This document shows positions 46,591 through 58,804 of a stretch of 64,000 nt of DNA, piece after piece (position 1 is the first letter of the stretch; each line of letters opens with the position of its first letter). This DNA is from Diphasiastrum complanatum (lineage: Eukaryota > Streptophyta > Lycopodiopsida > Lycopodiales > Lycopodiaceae). The stretch spans positions 57,472,920 through 57,536,919 of the forward strand of contig CM055101.1 in assembly GCA_029204225.1 (NCBI GenBank). The letters are read 5' to 3'. The position numbers and the translations under genes were made by a program. A model generated the notes under the pieces. That model ran no database searches and was not told the DNA's origin. It saw only the letters and a list, made by a program, of their open reading frames with translations.

Positions 46591-47845
46591 AACCATGAGG
46601 GAGTACTTTGGATTGAGACGATACTGTCTCTGTCGAATAGGTACAACATCTTCTTTAAGATCAATACGGTTCTCTCCAAATTCTGCAGGTATTCCTTTCA
46701 AATCATCGAGCGACCAAGAAAATACATCTTGGTACTCCAACAATTTTGTGAATTCAGCTAATTCCGTTTCTCCAAGTGACTTTGAAACATGCACAAATCT
46801 ACCAGATGCAAGTTCAATTAGTTTAGTAGAATCTAATAGAATAATACCTTCTGTCATACTGGCCTTGGTGTGGCCATGAATTTCGTGCATGGTTGACTCC
46901 ATAGACATTCTTGTCGTCAGTATAGTTCTTATTACCAAATTCGTGTTTAAATTCGTCACTTGAATCATCATTAGACTCTTTAGAGTTCGTGTCTGCAACT
47001 TTAATTTCTTTATTCAAAACATCCGCTTCAGTGTTGCAAGCATCGAAGAATTCTTCTTCGTCAAATTCCTCATAGCATTGGAAATATTGCACTTCGATGT
47101 CAGATGCATTGGAAAAAATATTTAAAGCATAAGAAGAATTTTCTGAGATGAAACTGGTGTCACCTTCGTATTTTTCACCACTCCAGGTGATTATTTGTTC
47201 TGCTGGCGTACCTCGATTATTGGTCTGACCAGTCTGAAATCTCAGCTCTCTAGATTTCCAGTGAACACTTGCATTTGATTGAAAAAGCCAGGGCCGTCCA
47301 ATTAGCACAGAATAAGATGACAAACCAAGTGGTTTGATAACTACTAAATTCATTGTAAAAGGCTTGGCTTGAATATAAACAGTGACATCCTTCAATTCTC
47401 CAACAGGTTGTTGTCACGTCGAATCAGCTAACTTGATATTTCACTGTGTTGGTTGAATGTCAGTCAACCCCAAAGCATGAACTGTGTTTTCTGTTATTAT
47501 GTTCATGCTTGAACCAGAGTCTATCGACACTTTTTCAATCAAGCAACCAGCAATGGTAACATCAATTTCAGGTGTGCCGAGATCTCCTAAATTGATAGAG
47601 AGGTTACCAGCATCTGGCAAATAAACTCTTTTCTTATTCTTAGGGGCAAAAAGACCTTTCAGTTGCTTATGGTAATAAGTGTTATCTGCCAACAATTGCT
47701 CAAAAGTGATGTTCGGATGAAGAGATCCAATATCATTCACTATGTCATAGTCCTTCGTCCTTGATTTCGAGGTTGGCTTGTCAATAACAGCACTAGACAA
47801 TTTAGTCTTTGGTATTTTATCGTCCTCTTCTTCGAACATGACCAA
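46591..47845 (-). pseudogene. Ty3-type protease region
   Basis: Frame 47845-47441 contains DIVNDIGSLHPNITFEQLL and the aspartic protease loop VSIDSGSSMNII. Frame 47395-46823 continues VLIGRPWLFQSNASVHWK (protease C-terminal part) with an acidic linker (EEFDEEEFFDA) toward RT. Frame breaks lie at about 47440 and 46870. Confidence 0.75.
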
Positions 47846-47849
47846 CTTC

Positions 47850-49594
47850 TCTACAGTAGCTGACTGAAGTTTAGTGTTGATAATTTCTTTTGCTTATGCT
47901 GAGATGTCTTTTGCAAATTTTTTGCAGCATTACAGTCATAGTCGGGGTCATCTTTAAGATCTTCTTTGGTTGTAGATTTGTTCGTTGACTTGCTAGAAGA
48001 TTTCTTCTTTGAAGAGTTTCTACACTTCGTTGAAGATTTCTATTCGGGTTTCGAAGAGTCTGGGTTCTCGTTGTGACTTTGAATATCTTCTGTATGTCAC
48101 TTGGCCAAGACTGGTCTTCTGTATTCGCCAATTTTTCTTCAATTATATCAATCCTCTGCACAACAACATCAATCGAAGCTTTTGCTTTCGAGTCTGCAGC
48201 AGTCGGTGTTTCTACATATTGATATTTAGGTCGCGACTTCTATGGCTGAGGACAGTCAAGATACTCGTGGTCAGGCTCCCTACAGTTCGAGCATAACGGT
48301 ACATAACCAATCGGCTTTCATGGCTGAGGACAGTAAGGTGAAAAATGTCTTGGCTCTCCACAGTTGTAACAGTTGTCCGACACTGGTTTAGTCGTGGTTT
48401 GTGACTTCATTGCTGGTCCAACAAATTCAGGAGGATTCTGTCTTCTTGGTGCGAACTTTGGTCTATTCTGTTGGGCTAATACTGCAGTACCCTGAACATA
48501 ATTAGTAGTCGCATCATTTTGAAAAGTAAAAAGTACCTCTTGGGCAAGATCTTCAATATACTTTACATTCATAGTGGTGCAGTCTTCCTTAGTATGTCCA
48601 GAAGTTCGACATTTCATACACCACATTCCTGAGTTGGAAGATGAAGCTTTTGGTCTTTTGGCTGCAACTTCAGAGATCTACACTTTCAAATCATTAAACT
48701 TTTTATTAAGATCAGCCATATTATTCTTCCAAAGCTTTTCAACTTTAGAAGTTGATGACTTATCCTCGATAGTTTTCTTGTCATCCTTTCGTTTAGGTCG
48801 TCATTTGTTTTTCTTTCTCCTTTATCAGCTTCTAATTCTGATGAATCACTGCCTTCGGACTCCAAGCTTGAAGAACTGGTACTTGAGTCAGTATCTGAAT
48901 CATCTTCGCTATTACTAGAATCAGTTTTGGACTTACGAGATCTTTCAGTTAAGCATCGCTCAGCACTAGCTATTACTGCTGCTAAGGAGGTCATGTCCCC
49001 TTGTCTGCAATATCGATCAATTTTTGGTGGTAAACCAGCCAAAAGCCATTCCATCTACATATGAATGGGATATACACCGGTTAGTTTTCCTATAAGATTC
49101 TTAACCTTTTGTGTATATTTTCAAAGGGATTCTTTAGTCTTCTTCTGAACATTGTTCAGACATCCGAGAATTCTAGATTTATAGCCGATTTCTCTGAATT
49201 GGTTCAAAAATGCATCTTTCAGTAGTAACCAGGTTCCTACACGGCCTGGTTCAACTTGACTGTACCATATGCGTGCTTGCTTTTTCAGCAGACTAGGGAA
49301 GTTTTGTAGTTTATCTACGTTAGTTCCTTCGTTATTTGCATTAGCGATTGACTCAAATTGCGAGACATAGCTATCTGCATTATCTGAAGTAGTCCCTTCA
49401 AAATAAACGTACTTAATTTTTAAAATAGAAGTGAAACGTGCAGCAGGACCCTCCATATCGAAGCTAATTAGAAGTTCAAGTAACTGGGCAGTGATTTCGT
49501 CGAGATTTCTTCGACTCGCACTCTCACTTTGTCTTCTTAAAAATTCCTCTCTAAGCTTACGGTATCATTCTAATCGGGATTGTCTATCTGACAT
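47850..49594 (-). pseudogene. Ty3-type Gag with three zinc knuckles
   Basis: Start at 49594 (MSDRQSRLE then a stop), capsid frame 49456-49121 (YVSQFESIANANNEGTNVDK, ARIWYSQVEPGRVGTW), a Ser/Glu-rich spacer (about 48900), and three CCHC-type knuckles: CMKCRTSGHTKEDC, CYNCGEPRHFSPYC, and CSNCREPDHEYLDC after a stop. Several stops and frame changes. Multiple knuckles are less common than one or two in plant Gag. Confidence 0.75.
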
Positions 49595-49643
49595 ACACTA
49601 GGATTGGAGGTAGATGTGTCAGTTTTCTTATAACTTTCCTAAG

Positions 49644-49665
49644 CTATCCCCAACAACGGAGCCAA
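49644..49665 (-). promoter_or_regulatory. Ty3-type primer-binding site
   Basis: On the minus strand TTGGCTCCGTTGTTGGGGA resembles the TGGCGCCGTTGCCGGGGA type used by plant Athila/Tat-related elements. An LTR should begin at about 49670; its outer boundary is not visible. Confidence 0.6.
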
Positions 49666-49669
49666 AAAT

Positions 49670-52068
49670 TGGTAGATGTCGTACTATACCAACAAGGTTA
49701 ATATAGATTTTGTAGTAAATGTCGAACCCATAGAGGACAACGTTAGAAATTTATGTATTTGGTACAATTTATGATTTATTTTGAGTGAAATGGCTACGTT
49801 CGTTATTCTGGTTGTCAACAGACATTAGAAAGTAACTAGTATTACTTATGTTGGGGGTGTGTAGTGTTAATAATTCCAAAACATCAATCTTGCCTCTATC
49901 AAATCGAATGAAATGCGTTCTATAGGTGAGATGTTATTAGAGTAGTACAACAGTACTACACTCCGACTGATTAAGGTGTCAACAGAGAGTCGAGAAATGT
50001 TCGATGTATTCGTGGTTGTGTAGACAATTAGCTAATTGTATTCGCAGACTGTTTGTTTCTAGACAGAAGTCCTCAACAACTTATGTCCAAGGATATGGTT
50101 AAAGAGCATGAATAATTTTAGAGCACGTTAGAAACTTATGTCAGTTACAAGCAAGAACACAGATCAAGGACTCAATTCTTCAGTCAGGGACTGACATCTC
50201 AGATATATACATACAGTTTTATTCAATGATCATGCTAGACTGTACCAAATGTAGACGTTATTCGAGTGCCAAAAAGAACATATTTGCGACAGACGAATAA
50301 GATGATTTTAAGACAGTTCTTTAGAACATATTTACGGATACACAACAAACGACTGTAATGTGCTAGAGAGTCTGTTTGACCAGAGAGTAATTCACGTAAT
50401 GCGTTAGAGATTGCTAGTAGACTCAGGATCACTCACATTCATTAGTGCGTAGAACATAGATAAGGGAGAATAATTCTCTGCACTCTATTCACTTCTTCAA
50501 CCTCTCACAAATACATAAACTCTTCTCTCTCAATGGTCAAGATTGAAGCGTGTGATCAATATATGTTTTTCGGGTCGAACAAACACACCTTTAAAACAAC
50601 AGAGGTGTCGCTCCCGTGAAAAGGTCTAGTTAACAATTAGGTTGCATGTATGTTCAATTATACCATAAGATCTATATTTAACTAAGATTTAAAGCTACTC
50701 TAGAAGGTTGCATGAGTAATATTGTTATTTTTGCAAAAAAAGATTTTTTTTTGGCAAAAATAGATCAATATGACAAATGGCCTAAGTTTATTGTTCGCCC
50801 AACTAACTGATTATCAAAAATAATAAGTAGGACTGACACAGACTTTGGCAATGGTTTAGGCAAAGGTTCTTCTTAGAGAATTGATATTTTTGTAGATAGT
50901 TGTAAATTTTCCACAAAAGGTTAACAACAACTAGATGAACAGTCACTTTGGCCTTCTATTTTTGGTATTATTCTTTGCCGGCCTAGTAGTAGATAGATCT
51001 GAACCACACCTATGCACAGTGAATCGAACAAAGGTTCTATTTCTGTATTTTTCAGGGTTTTGATGGTTTTTTGGTATTTTATGATGGTTTTTCTGATGTT
51101 TTTGCAGATGTGTTGGGAATTAGCCTTCGCCGTTCAATCTGAAAGTTTTGTGGCTTCTGGCAACTTGGTGAATGTTTCCTATAAGAGGATAAAAAGTTAT
51201 CAGCTCTGATGACGATTTTGTCTACTTTTTGCTCAAATCTGGCAGAAATGACCGATGTTGGTTGTTTTTCTTGATTTCTCATATCCAAATAGATCTTAAG
51301 AATTGTGATCTAAATAGTTTCCCTTGCTCAACAATCATAGTAGATTTCAAACAAGCAGATCCACTCAATCAAGCAAATTTACTCTCAATCTAACCCTAAA
51401 ATGCAATTTTAATTTTCAAAACAAGATGCCTAATGCAAGCTAACATCCATCCTAACATGCGGAGGTTCGATCCCATGAGAGTGATAGCATAAATCAAAAT
51501 CTAGCATGCATAGATAATCCACAATCAACTCTAAGATCCATTAACACTAAGCATTAACCCTACATCCATTAATACTAAGATCCACAATGATGATTGCTTA
51601 CCCTTCTCTCTCTCTTCTTGCAATATTTCCAAAAGAGTTTGGTCTTCGGTTTTCCTTGCTATCGATCGTGTTGTTGTTGCTAGTTTGAATCACTCTGCTC
51701 AATTTAGTGTTCTTGTCCTTTGGATTATTCTTCTTGGACTATTGCTTGGTCGAATAGCAGACGAGTGTCTTTGTATTCAACGAGCTGGGTAAGCTCTTCC
51801 TTCTTACTTCTTCTTGCAATAAACTTGTTGTCAGCTTCTATAGAGACAGCTGTAAACTATTGCTCAAAAGCAATACTAGATTGTTGTAAGAAGGAGGATG
51901 ATTGGATAGAAGAGACATGTTGGCATTTTTGTCCAATATCGGTGAACCCACTATAGCTGGCTAGTTGAGCAGCTGTTTGAAATCGGTCAGATGATCAGTG
52001 ACTAATGTCTCTTCAATAATCTTGAGAAATATTCGTAGAAAAATGCTAATAATGAATACCCAACAAAC

Positions 52069-52071
<3 letters not shown>
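49670..52071. other. Ty3 LTR (inner end) and spacer, no gene
   Basis: TGGTAGATGTCG at 49670 is the likely LTR edge. The remainder has only short frames without motifs. Confidence 0.4.

Positions 52072-52150
<79 letters not shown>
52072..52150. repeat. (TC)n microsatellite
   Basis: 79 bp of uninterrupted TC dinucleotide. Confidence 0.95.
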
Positions 52151-52153
<3 letters not shown>

Positions 52154-53117
52154 GGTTGGTATCTACTAACTACATTTTGCAACCTTTTGAAGACATACAG
52201 TGTTGGGTGACTTTCTCATTTATTTGTAAGTCTCGTACCTAATATTGGTCTTCTGGAAAACCCCTCCCAAATTTCTTATGATATAATTTTGATGGTCAAG
52301 ATCGATCCAATGTCATCCTATGGACAAGAATTGTTGCTCTCTTCACAAGTTATCAAATGGATGTCTCCACTTAGCCTTGTCTCTTACGTAGAGCAATGGC
52401 TATTGCTTATATAAGGGTGACATATTCTTTCATTACTACCATTCTCCTTCTTCTCCCTCTTCCTCTCTTCCTTATCAAAAGATCTCTTTTTGAATTAATT
52501 TCTTAAATGAAACCTAAGCATATGTTAGGATAATATTTAGTATAATATGGGTTGATAACCTAAGTTCTCTTAAAAGCACATGGATTTGTGCAAGATCTAT
52601 TGCATTCATAGGGATTGGAACGATGTGGAATTGCGCTAATCTTATTGTGAATGTTAGGGTTAAACTCTTTAGTAGTTGTATATGCACACATGTATTGTTT
52701 AACTTGTTAATAAGATACAATTAGACTTTAAGTTTCATAAAATAGGAGGATAGCTTGTGTGCTCTTGGAAAGTATGGATATGCTGAAGAATTACGAAAAC
52801 TATACATTACCTGTTCTTCATACAACAAGTAAAAGTATTTGTATGGCATGGATTTGCCCCTATACTTATGTACATTTAAATCCAAGCTACTCCTAGTTTG
52901 CTATATGCAATCTATTTATTATAGCTAGATTTCAATACTTAATGAATGATTGAATATAAAGATAAGGACCAATACAAATATATACTGATCATAATGGCAT
53001 AGGCCTTGATATGGTAAGGTTACGGTTTGTCCTACCGCTATAAGCAATACGTAGTAGGGAAGATTGGACTATATAATGTCATTGGTATTGCATGTTGTCA
53101 AGTGGGTGAGCTTATTT
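52151..53117. other. No recognisable gene
   Basis: AT-rich spacer; nothing identified on either strand. Confidence 0.45.
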
Positions 53118-53168
53118 TGTTTTGAATTATTCTCATAAAACCTGCATTTTATAAAGCTTCTCAATTTT

Positions 53169-54089
53169 TTAAAGTCTTCTACTCATAAAAAATGTTTATT
53201 TGCTTGTATAAAAAATGAGTATTTAAAGATATCGGTTTAAGAAAACTTGTCACGATTTTTCCTCTGACTCCATGATTCAAGCAACATGACACAATGGCCA
53301 CATAGGCATCCATGTGATTTCACCTGTTGCAGTGCCAATAGGCAGATTTATAGAAGCTAAGCAAATCAGATTTTACAAATAAAAATAATCAGAACCTTAT
53401 TGTAGCTAGAATCTTTCCCTTGAGTAAAGCTCATCATTATGTATATAATGTCATAAAAGAATTATTATCTATATTATAAGTAGGCAATGTGATAAGACAT
53501 TTATTAGAAGGAGAAAGGGTGTTGGGAGTTCTAGGGCCAATAAATGATGCACTGTTTTGTCCAGGATCACAATTTGTACAGTCATCTAAACTAATACTCT
53601 TATCAATAAAAAAATATCTATACCTACAATCTTCGACTTTTGAGACTTTGTACCACTGGAAGAAGCAGCTTTAGAAGTGGAAGGGCGAGTTTTCGAATAG
53701 TCAAAAATATTTAACAAAAGAAAAAAACAAATCCAGACTCAAAATCAACAAATCTATATTTTTTATTGTGAATTGGGCACTCATCTACAGACTTGAAATC
53801 ATTATATAACTTGGTGAACATTCTGTCAAGCTTAGCTTTACAGCTATGCTTGTCAAGTGTCACAAGGTCCTGATAATGAATCATGTCCTTCTTCTAAGAT
53901 CTAAATAAGGAGTACTGATCAGAGACTTAAATCTGAGATAAATCTCAGAAAATGCTTCCACATCGGGACCCTCAGTAATAGAAGGAAGAATAAAAAGAAA
54001 AGGAGAAAGAAGGGATTTGAAATACTCAAAATTATCACTAATACCAAATTCATGAAAAACAAAAAGCAAACTAGAATCGAAATTAGACA
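53169..54089 (-). pseudogene. ORF A, copy 3 (with ~410-bp extra segment)
   Basis: Start at 54089 (MSNFDSSLLFVFHEF). A frameshift replaces the in-phase stop of copies 1 and 4 near 53897, then DMIHYQDLV resumes. After GPSTSK-type sequence (here RPSTSK) about 410 bp (53259-53669) absent from copies 1 and 4 intervenes, before the shared end LNTH...MSRRL. The extra segment may be an insertion here or sequence (possibly intronic) deleted in the others; the flanks share only TTT. Confidence 0.5.
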
Positions 54090-54905
54090 TTTTGAGCAAA
54101 AAATACAAATGTGAAATCTCCAATATCGCTCTCAGGTGCAAAATGTAGGTCAGACAAAAATTTCAAGGCAATGTGCACTCGAAAGAGATATAATAACATA
54201 GGGTATCGGATCCGAGCGCATGTACAAAAATAAAAAAAGAAGCAGATGTAAGATGCGCTTAAATGTAATATTGGACTATGCAGTATCGGTTCCAGGTGCA
54301 AGATAGCCAACGGAACGTAGATAGTGGAAAAGGTGCACTTGAAATCGATATCCGGATAAGAAATAACAAATTTGCGTCAAAATCCACGTAAAAAATGACC
54401 TATTTATAAAAAACGTTTGCACATGTGGAAGAGTTTCAAAACGACACGTGTTGCCACAAGATTGGTCATTAATATTTCGCGGTACAGACAATGATTGATC
54501 TGACATCTATCACGTGCAGAATGACACATGTCAAAATCTGATTCGTGCATGTATCCCGACCCACGTGGCCTCATAATTGAGTCATCATTATCAGTACAAA
54601 CAATCCACGTGGACCAGTTAGATGCTGACATGTATCATCATCCATTTTTTTCACATGTGCAAAAATTTCCTATATATAAACCCTTGGAATTTTCATTTTT
54701 TTTTGTAGAATTTTTGGTTTTCGCTCCCAATATCGCTCTCAAGCGTGCTCTCTCTTCGCAAAATACTCCACCTTCTCATCGTGCACTCGAGACCAATACT
54801 GCTGTGATTCCAATATCGCTTTCAAGCGCAATTCTCTTTTCTGCACATATTCTTTATCTATCTTGCGCTCAAAACCGATATTAACTTCTGATATCGATCT
54901 CAACC
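54090..54905. promoter_or_regulatory. Divergent promoter and leaders, copy 3
   Basis: TATA boxes at 54399-54408 (toward ORF A) and 54671-54680 (toward H3), ACGTG boxes between (about 54440, 54510, 54560, 54605). Motif copies include CCAATATCGCTCTCAGGTGC (54120), TATCGGATCCGAGCGC (54204), CCAATATCGCTCTCAAGCG (54728) and CCAATATCGCTTTCAAGCGC (54811), with others inverted. Confidence 0.6.
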
Positions 54906-55064
54906 ATGCCGGCCTTACAGGCTGTTATAGAAGACATTTTGGCCCAGTTTTTTGAGGATACTTGTCTTTTGACAATGCATGGTAAGCGTGTCAGTATCAT
55001 GCCAACAGATTCTCGTCATTCTCTAAAGACTTCGGGATCTTTATTATGGTCCACATGTGGATAA
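54906..55064 (+). pseudogene. H3-fold fragment, copy 3 (alpha2 onward only)
   Basis: ATG fused to ALQAVIEDILAQFFEDTCLL, then TMHGKRVSIMPTD, 52 codons before TAA. Same N-terminal deletion as copy 2. The alternative frame just after MPTD gives a DIQLARRIRGER-like end running into the C-terminal extension, so one base was probably lost here. Confidence 0.75.
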
Positions 55065-56215
55065 CACCAGCAACTCCAGAGACTTGCCTCTGAATAGAAC
55101 AAACTTGCTGACTACCTCTAGGAGGAAAAAGAGGTAGCCTGAAACCAAAAAAGATGGATTTCAAAGGCCAGCTGTTTCTCTTCTTCCTTGAGTTATCCCT
55201 GCCAAGAGACCTCGCATGAGCTCTGAATCAGATGCTGGAGAATTTGATTCAGACCAAGAATCACCCTCTCCTCCTCGTGTTATTCGTCCAGCTCCTCAGA
55301 AGGTTTCTTCACCAAAAGTGATGATTACCCAAGAGGAGCTCGACAAAATAACCGAGAAATCTATAAATATTGTATCTACTTCTCTTTCTGCTCCTGTACA
55401 TAATCTTTTTGTCAGAATTTCATACGATCCTGCTCAAGTGTTTTTTTATTCTGACCATTAAAACCTGTACGAGGCTTACTTAGCTAATAAAATTGATCTT
55501 CTCGGCAATTATTTTGATTTCTTTCTTCCAGATTCACATAGAAGCTTTAGATTAGGTCCCAAATTTTGTGTCGAGCTTAAAGATAAAACACCAGAGATTA
55601 CAGATGTGATAGTAGAAGCCGAAGGATGCTTTTTGCAGGATAGTATTAGTTCCGATTCTCATGGTGTAGTTTTTGTTGTTAGTCCATTTTTTAGGGAGCG
55701 ATGAAGGCAAAAGAAGCCAATTTTGATAAGGCTGTATATCTCATCGAATGCAATCCAGTGGCAAAATTTTATTCCATTCCATATGAGAATAAGGATTGCT
55801 TGTTTTTTTTTGTTGCTTTAACTTGGATTGTTGTAGTCGGCATTGCTTTAATAAGTAAGGATTTATTGATATTTGTATTTTGATTGTTGCAGTTGGCATT
55901 CGAGCCTGAACATTCTTTCTGTAAAGATAAATAAGGAGGGAGTATCAAATTTTCTATGTGTAAAAGTAAACTCAATTGTAATACACCTAGAGAATTTGAT
56001 TTTCCACTTCATGATGTCGTTCGAGAAATACCAACAACGACAACCTCAATTGGAGAGATAACCATAAAATCTCTCAAGGTATATTCTATTTATCTCTGAT
56101 ATGCATGTATTTTTTTTTTTAGTTTATAGCATAAATAAATTTTTTGTCATAATATTACTAATTTTTGTTTAATATATGCAGTGTGTACAGCAAATGGACG
56201 TTGTCAGTTGTGCAT
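55065..56215 (+). pseudogene. C-terminal region of H3-unit gene, copy 3
   Basis: Best copy for reading this part. Linker NTSNSRDLPLNRTN, basic SRRKKR, KRPRM cluster, acidic SESDAGEFDSDQESPSPPRV (55216 on), QEELDKITEKSINIVS, then after a stop at 55459 YEAYLANKIDLLGNYFDFFL, FRLGPKFCVELKDKTPE and KEANFDKAVYLIECNPV. A later exon (about 55898-56078, acceptor TTGTTGCAG) ends at donor AAG|GTATATTC (56079), with acceptor ATATGCAG at 56181. The KR-rich clusters look like nuclear-localisation signals. No known domain recognised. Stops at 55126, 55187 and 55459 disable it. Confidence 0.55.
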
Positions 56216-56434
56216 AGTTCATTCTGTATAATACAAAGCTCTTTTTTGAGTGGTATAATTTACAAGTGGATGTAGATATTGAAAAGATAATATTTTGTTC
56301 ATTTGTAATTCCTTTCATTCTGATTCATATTTTTTTACTATCATTGTTTGCAATTTGTTGATTCACATGTTTTGTGATGACAATTCACTCTTGAGTTGTA
56401 TACTACTGACGATGTATATAGATTTTGGCAATAA

Positions 56435-56743
56435 TTGATCAGAACCTATGTACAGAACGGTGTAAGCATTGCAACTGAAATCAAGGGCCCTCAAAAGCAA
56501 GCTGCTCCTGCCTTCACAGCCTCTCAGGTTGCTCAGGATGCATATATTATTACACATGATAAAAAAGGAATAGAATTCCTTCCCAATACAGAGGAAGGCG
56601 ATATTATAGCAGAGAGGCCTCTTGTCTTAAAAGGCCTAGAAGTCCTTCCCAAAATAGAGGAAGACAAGATTATAGAAGAGAGAACTGTTCCCTTATCAGT
56701 TCTTAATAGTGATACTAAAAACATAGAAAAATTTACTGAATAG
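56435..56743 (+). CDS. ORF D (102 codons, unknown)
   Basis: Intact frame starting MIRTYVQNGVSIATEIKG. It contains two tandem copies of a motif: GIEFLPNTEEGDIIAER and GLEVLPKIEEDKIIEER, joined by PLVLK, and ends NIEKFTE. Acidic, with no signal peptide or membrane segment. The left-arm counterpart (7395-7080) keeps the repeat with mostly conservative changes but has a stop. It may be an exon of the H3-unit gene upstream, on the same strand. Function unknown; moderate doubt that it is expressed. Confidence 0.4.
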   Translation: MIRTYVQNGVSIATEIKGPQKQAAPAFTASQVAQDAYIITHDKKGIEFLPNTEEGDIIAERPLVLKGLEVLPKIEEDKIIEERTVPLSVLNSDTKNIEKFTE

Positions 56744-56945
56744 AGATCCATTTGTAAATAGAGATACAAAAAAAAAAAAAAGATACAATCATTTTACAGG
56801 TAAACAACCGGTTTATGGAGTTTTTATTGATATCAATATAGATTCTTACAATCAGGTTGTGTCGATAATAGTGTAATATTGGAATACAATTTTCTATATT
56901 GATAAAAAGACATGATAATTGGAATGTATTTGTTGATAGTGAATC

Positions 56946-57880
56946 TCAGTGTTCTTCCATAAATGTGATCGTTTCGTCAATATCTCTACATTTGATCTCG
57001 AGCTCATGTCTTTTACGTACCTGCATAAAACTAATACAAACTGAGTTACAATAAATACAGAGATTGTATTCGAAAGTTTTGATTGAAACTATTCATAAAG
57101 AATCGAGTGTTTATAGTTACTTACGACTTTACCATTGAAAACGAATCTGAAGTCTGAAAGTACATTATCTTGTAGGAGCAATAGTTCCTGCCTGATATAA
57201 TTTAGACTCCAATATTCTTCCACATCAACACATGTCAAAACGACATCATTGTATATAATTTCAATATTTTTTCGTTTTGAATGTCCACTGGCTTTCAAGC
57301 CTTGATCGAGTGGCACCCATTTACCTTAATTTTTTTCCATCTTTGATAATAGAAGCATAAGCTCAACATTTGTTTTTCAATTTGATAACGGAAGCACATG
57401 GAAGACATTTTAATTTTGAATTCTATTTCTCCATCTGATCTTTTGTCCCATCCTTCATCCATAAGTTCAGATAATAAACTATCTGATAAATTTTTGCATA
57501 CAAACATTGTTGAGATTTTGTGTACATTGGCACTTGAAAAGAAATCCACAAATATATTCAAGAAAATAAACCAACTCAATATGACTGTTTTTGATCCCAT
57601 GCTTATCTTTAATGAATTGTTTACATCATTATATATCTTGCAACGAAATGATTCTGAAATTGCAATATCTGGTGCAATCCATTCATCACTTTCAAAACTA
57701 TGTAATGGAATTGGGACTATTTGTCCAAAATCTCCTTTTGTATCAGGAATGTACATTGATTCATAAAAAAAGATCCCACTATCAACTAGATCTTTTGCAG
57801 TTCTACCTCGATATTGCAGCTGTCCAGTAACAGTGTGAATAACATTTAACACACCTGCTAGAGATCCACTAGGCTCCCAT
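56946..57880 (-). pseudogene. Gene E, right copy (unknown family, two exons seen)
   Basis: From 57880 leftward: WEPSGSLAGVLNVIHTVTGQ, GIFFYESMYIPDTKGDFGQI, VPIPLHSFESDEWIAPDIAI, ELMDEGWDKRSDGEIEF, then after a frameshift at an A-run near 57330 GKWVPLDQGLKASGHSKRKN, WSLNYIRQELLLLQ, DFRFVFNGK; intron 57124-57021 (104 bp, GTAAGT...TGCAG); last exon 57020-56946 ending FMEEH. Otherwise open over about 185 codons, less decayed than the left copy. The 5' end is not identified. No family recognised; the C-terminal module could be a small beta-rich domain, a guess. Confidence 0.6.
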
Positions 57881-57937
57881 TCATTTATGTTGGATGGATA
57901 TAAATCTACAAGAAGATAATGATCAGATTGACAAGTT

Positions 57938-58804
57938 TGTTGGATTTATTTCCTTTACTTTCCTAAATCCCATTTTATCTGCCTCCATTCATGCTGCATA
58001 TTTATTCTCGTTGTCGTGCAGTCTACATATTAACATGCAAATTCTCACAGGCGAAGAAAAGACAAAAGAATCACGACACTGTGTTTTTACACGTGTTCTG
58101 GTGACAACCAACGTTCACCTCAGCAAAGGCTGATGTCGCACCCTTTTCAGGCTCACCCCATGCAGCTGTGCTAACAGACTGGACAATGATTGCAGCCACC
58201 CAGGATCTCCTACAGACAACACATCCACCCTGTACTTTCTTCATCTGCACACCTGTAACAATATGTATATATACTGAATACCATTTGCGTACTCAATTTT
58301 ATGATTGAAGATCAGAAGAGAAGAGTGTATGTAAATTAGCATCAGAAGCTTATAAGAGAAATAGACGAAGTAGTTGTGCATTGATTCTTTATTGTTAGTA
58401 TTAAGGTTTCATTCCTTCACAAATTGAAATAAGCTTTGTAGAGCATGCAGTTTCATCTGCTATTGTCTTGTTTTCTACCACATTCTTGACATGTATACTT
58501 GATATACTTAATTTGATAACAACGTTCAGATCTGTGTTAATATTGGTATGCTTACTATTCATTCTGTCTGACTTTTCTGATTACTCATTTTGGTAATTTT
58601 GCTCATTTCTGATTGCTCATTCACGACTAATTATCAGTCGAGCCCAGTCTAGCTCTTCACGAATCATTTGCGACACATAATCTGTCTTGTTGTTCACGGC
58701 AATTATTCTTCTGGTGCTTCATCCATTAATGTTTGGCTGCGTAATCAAGAATGACTGTGATTTTCATCACTAACGTTCTGTTTGTTTTGATAGGTGTAGT
58801 CATG
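57938..58804 (+). repeat. Solo LTR-like block
   Basis: Starts TGTTGGATTTATTTCC (compare TGTTGGATTATTCTCC at 28613) and ends near GTGTAGTCATG (compare GCGTAGTCATGCA at 29501), with similar length. It sits in the right arm where the left arm has a direct copia-gene E junction, so it is part of the extra insertion. Confidence 0.45.
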
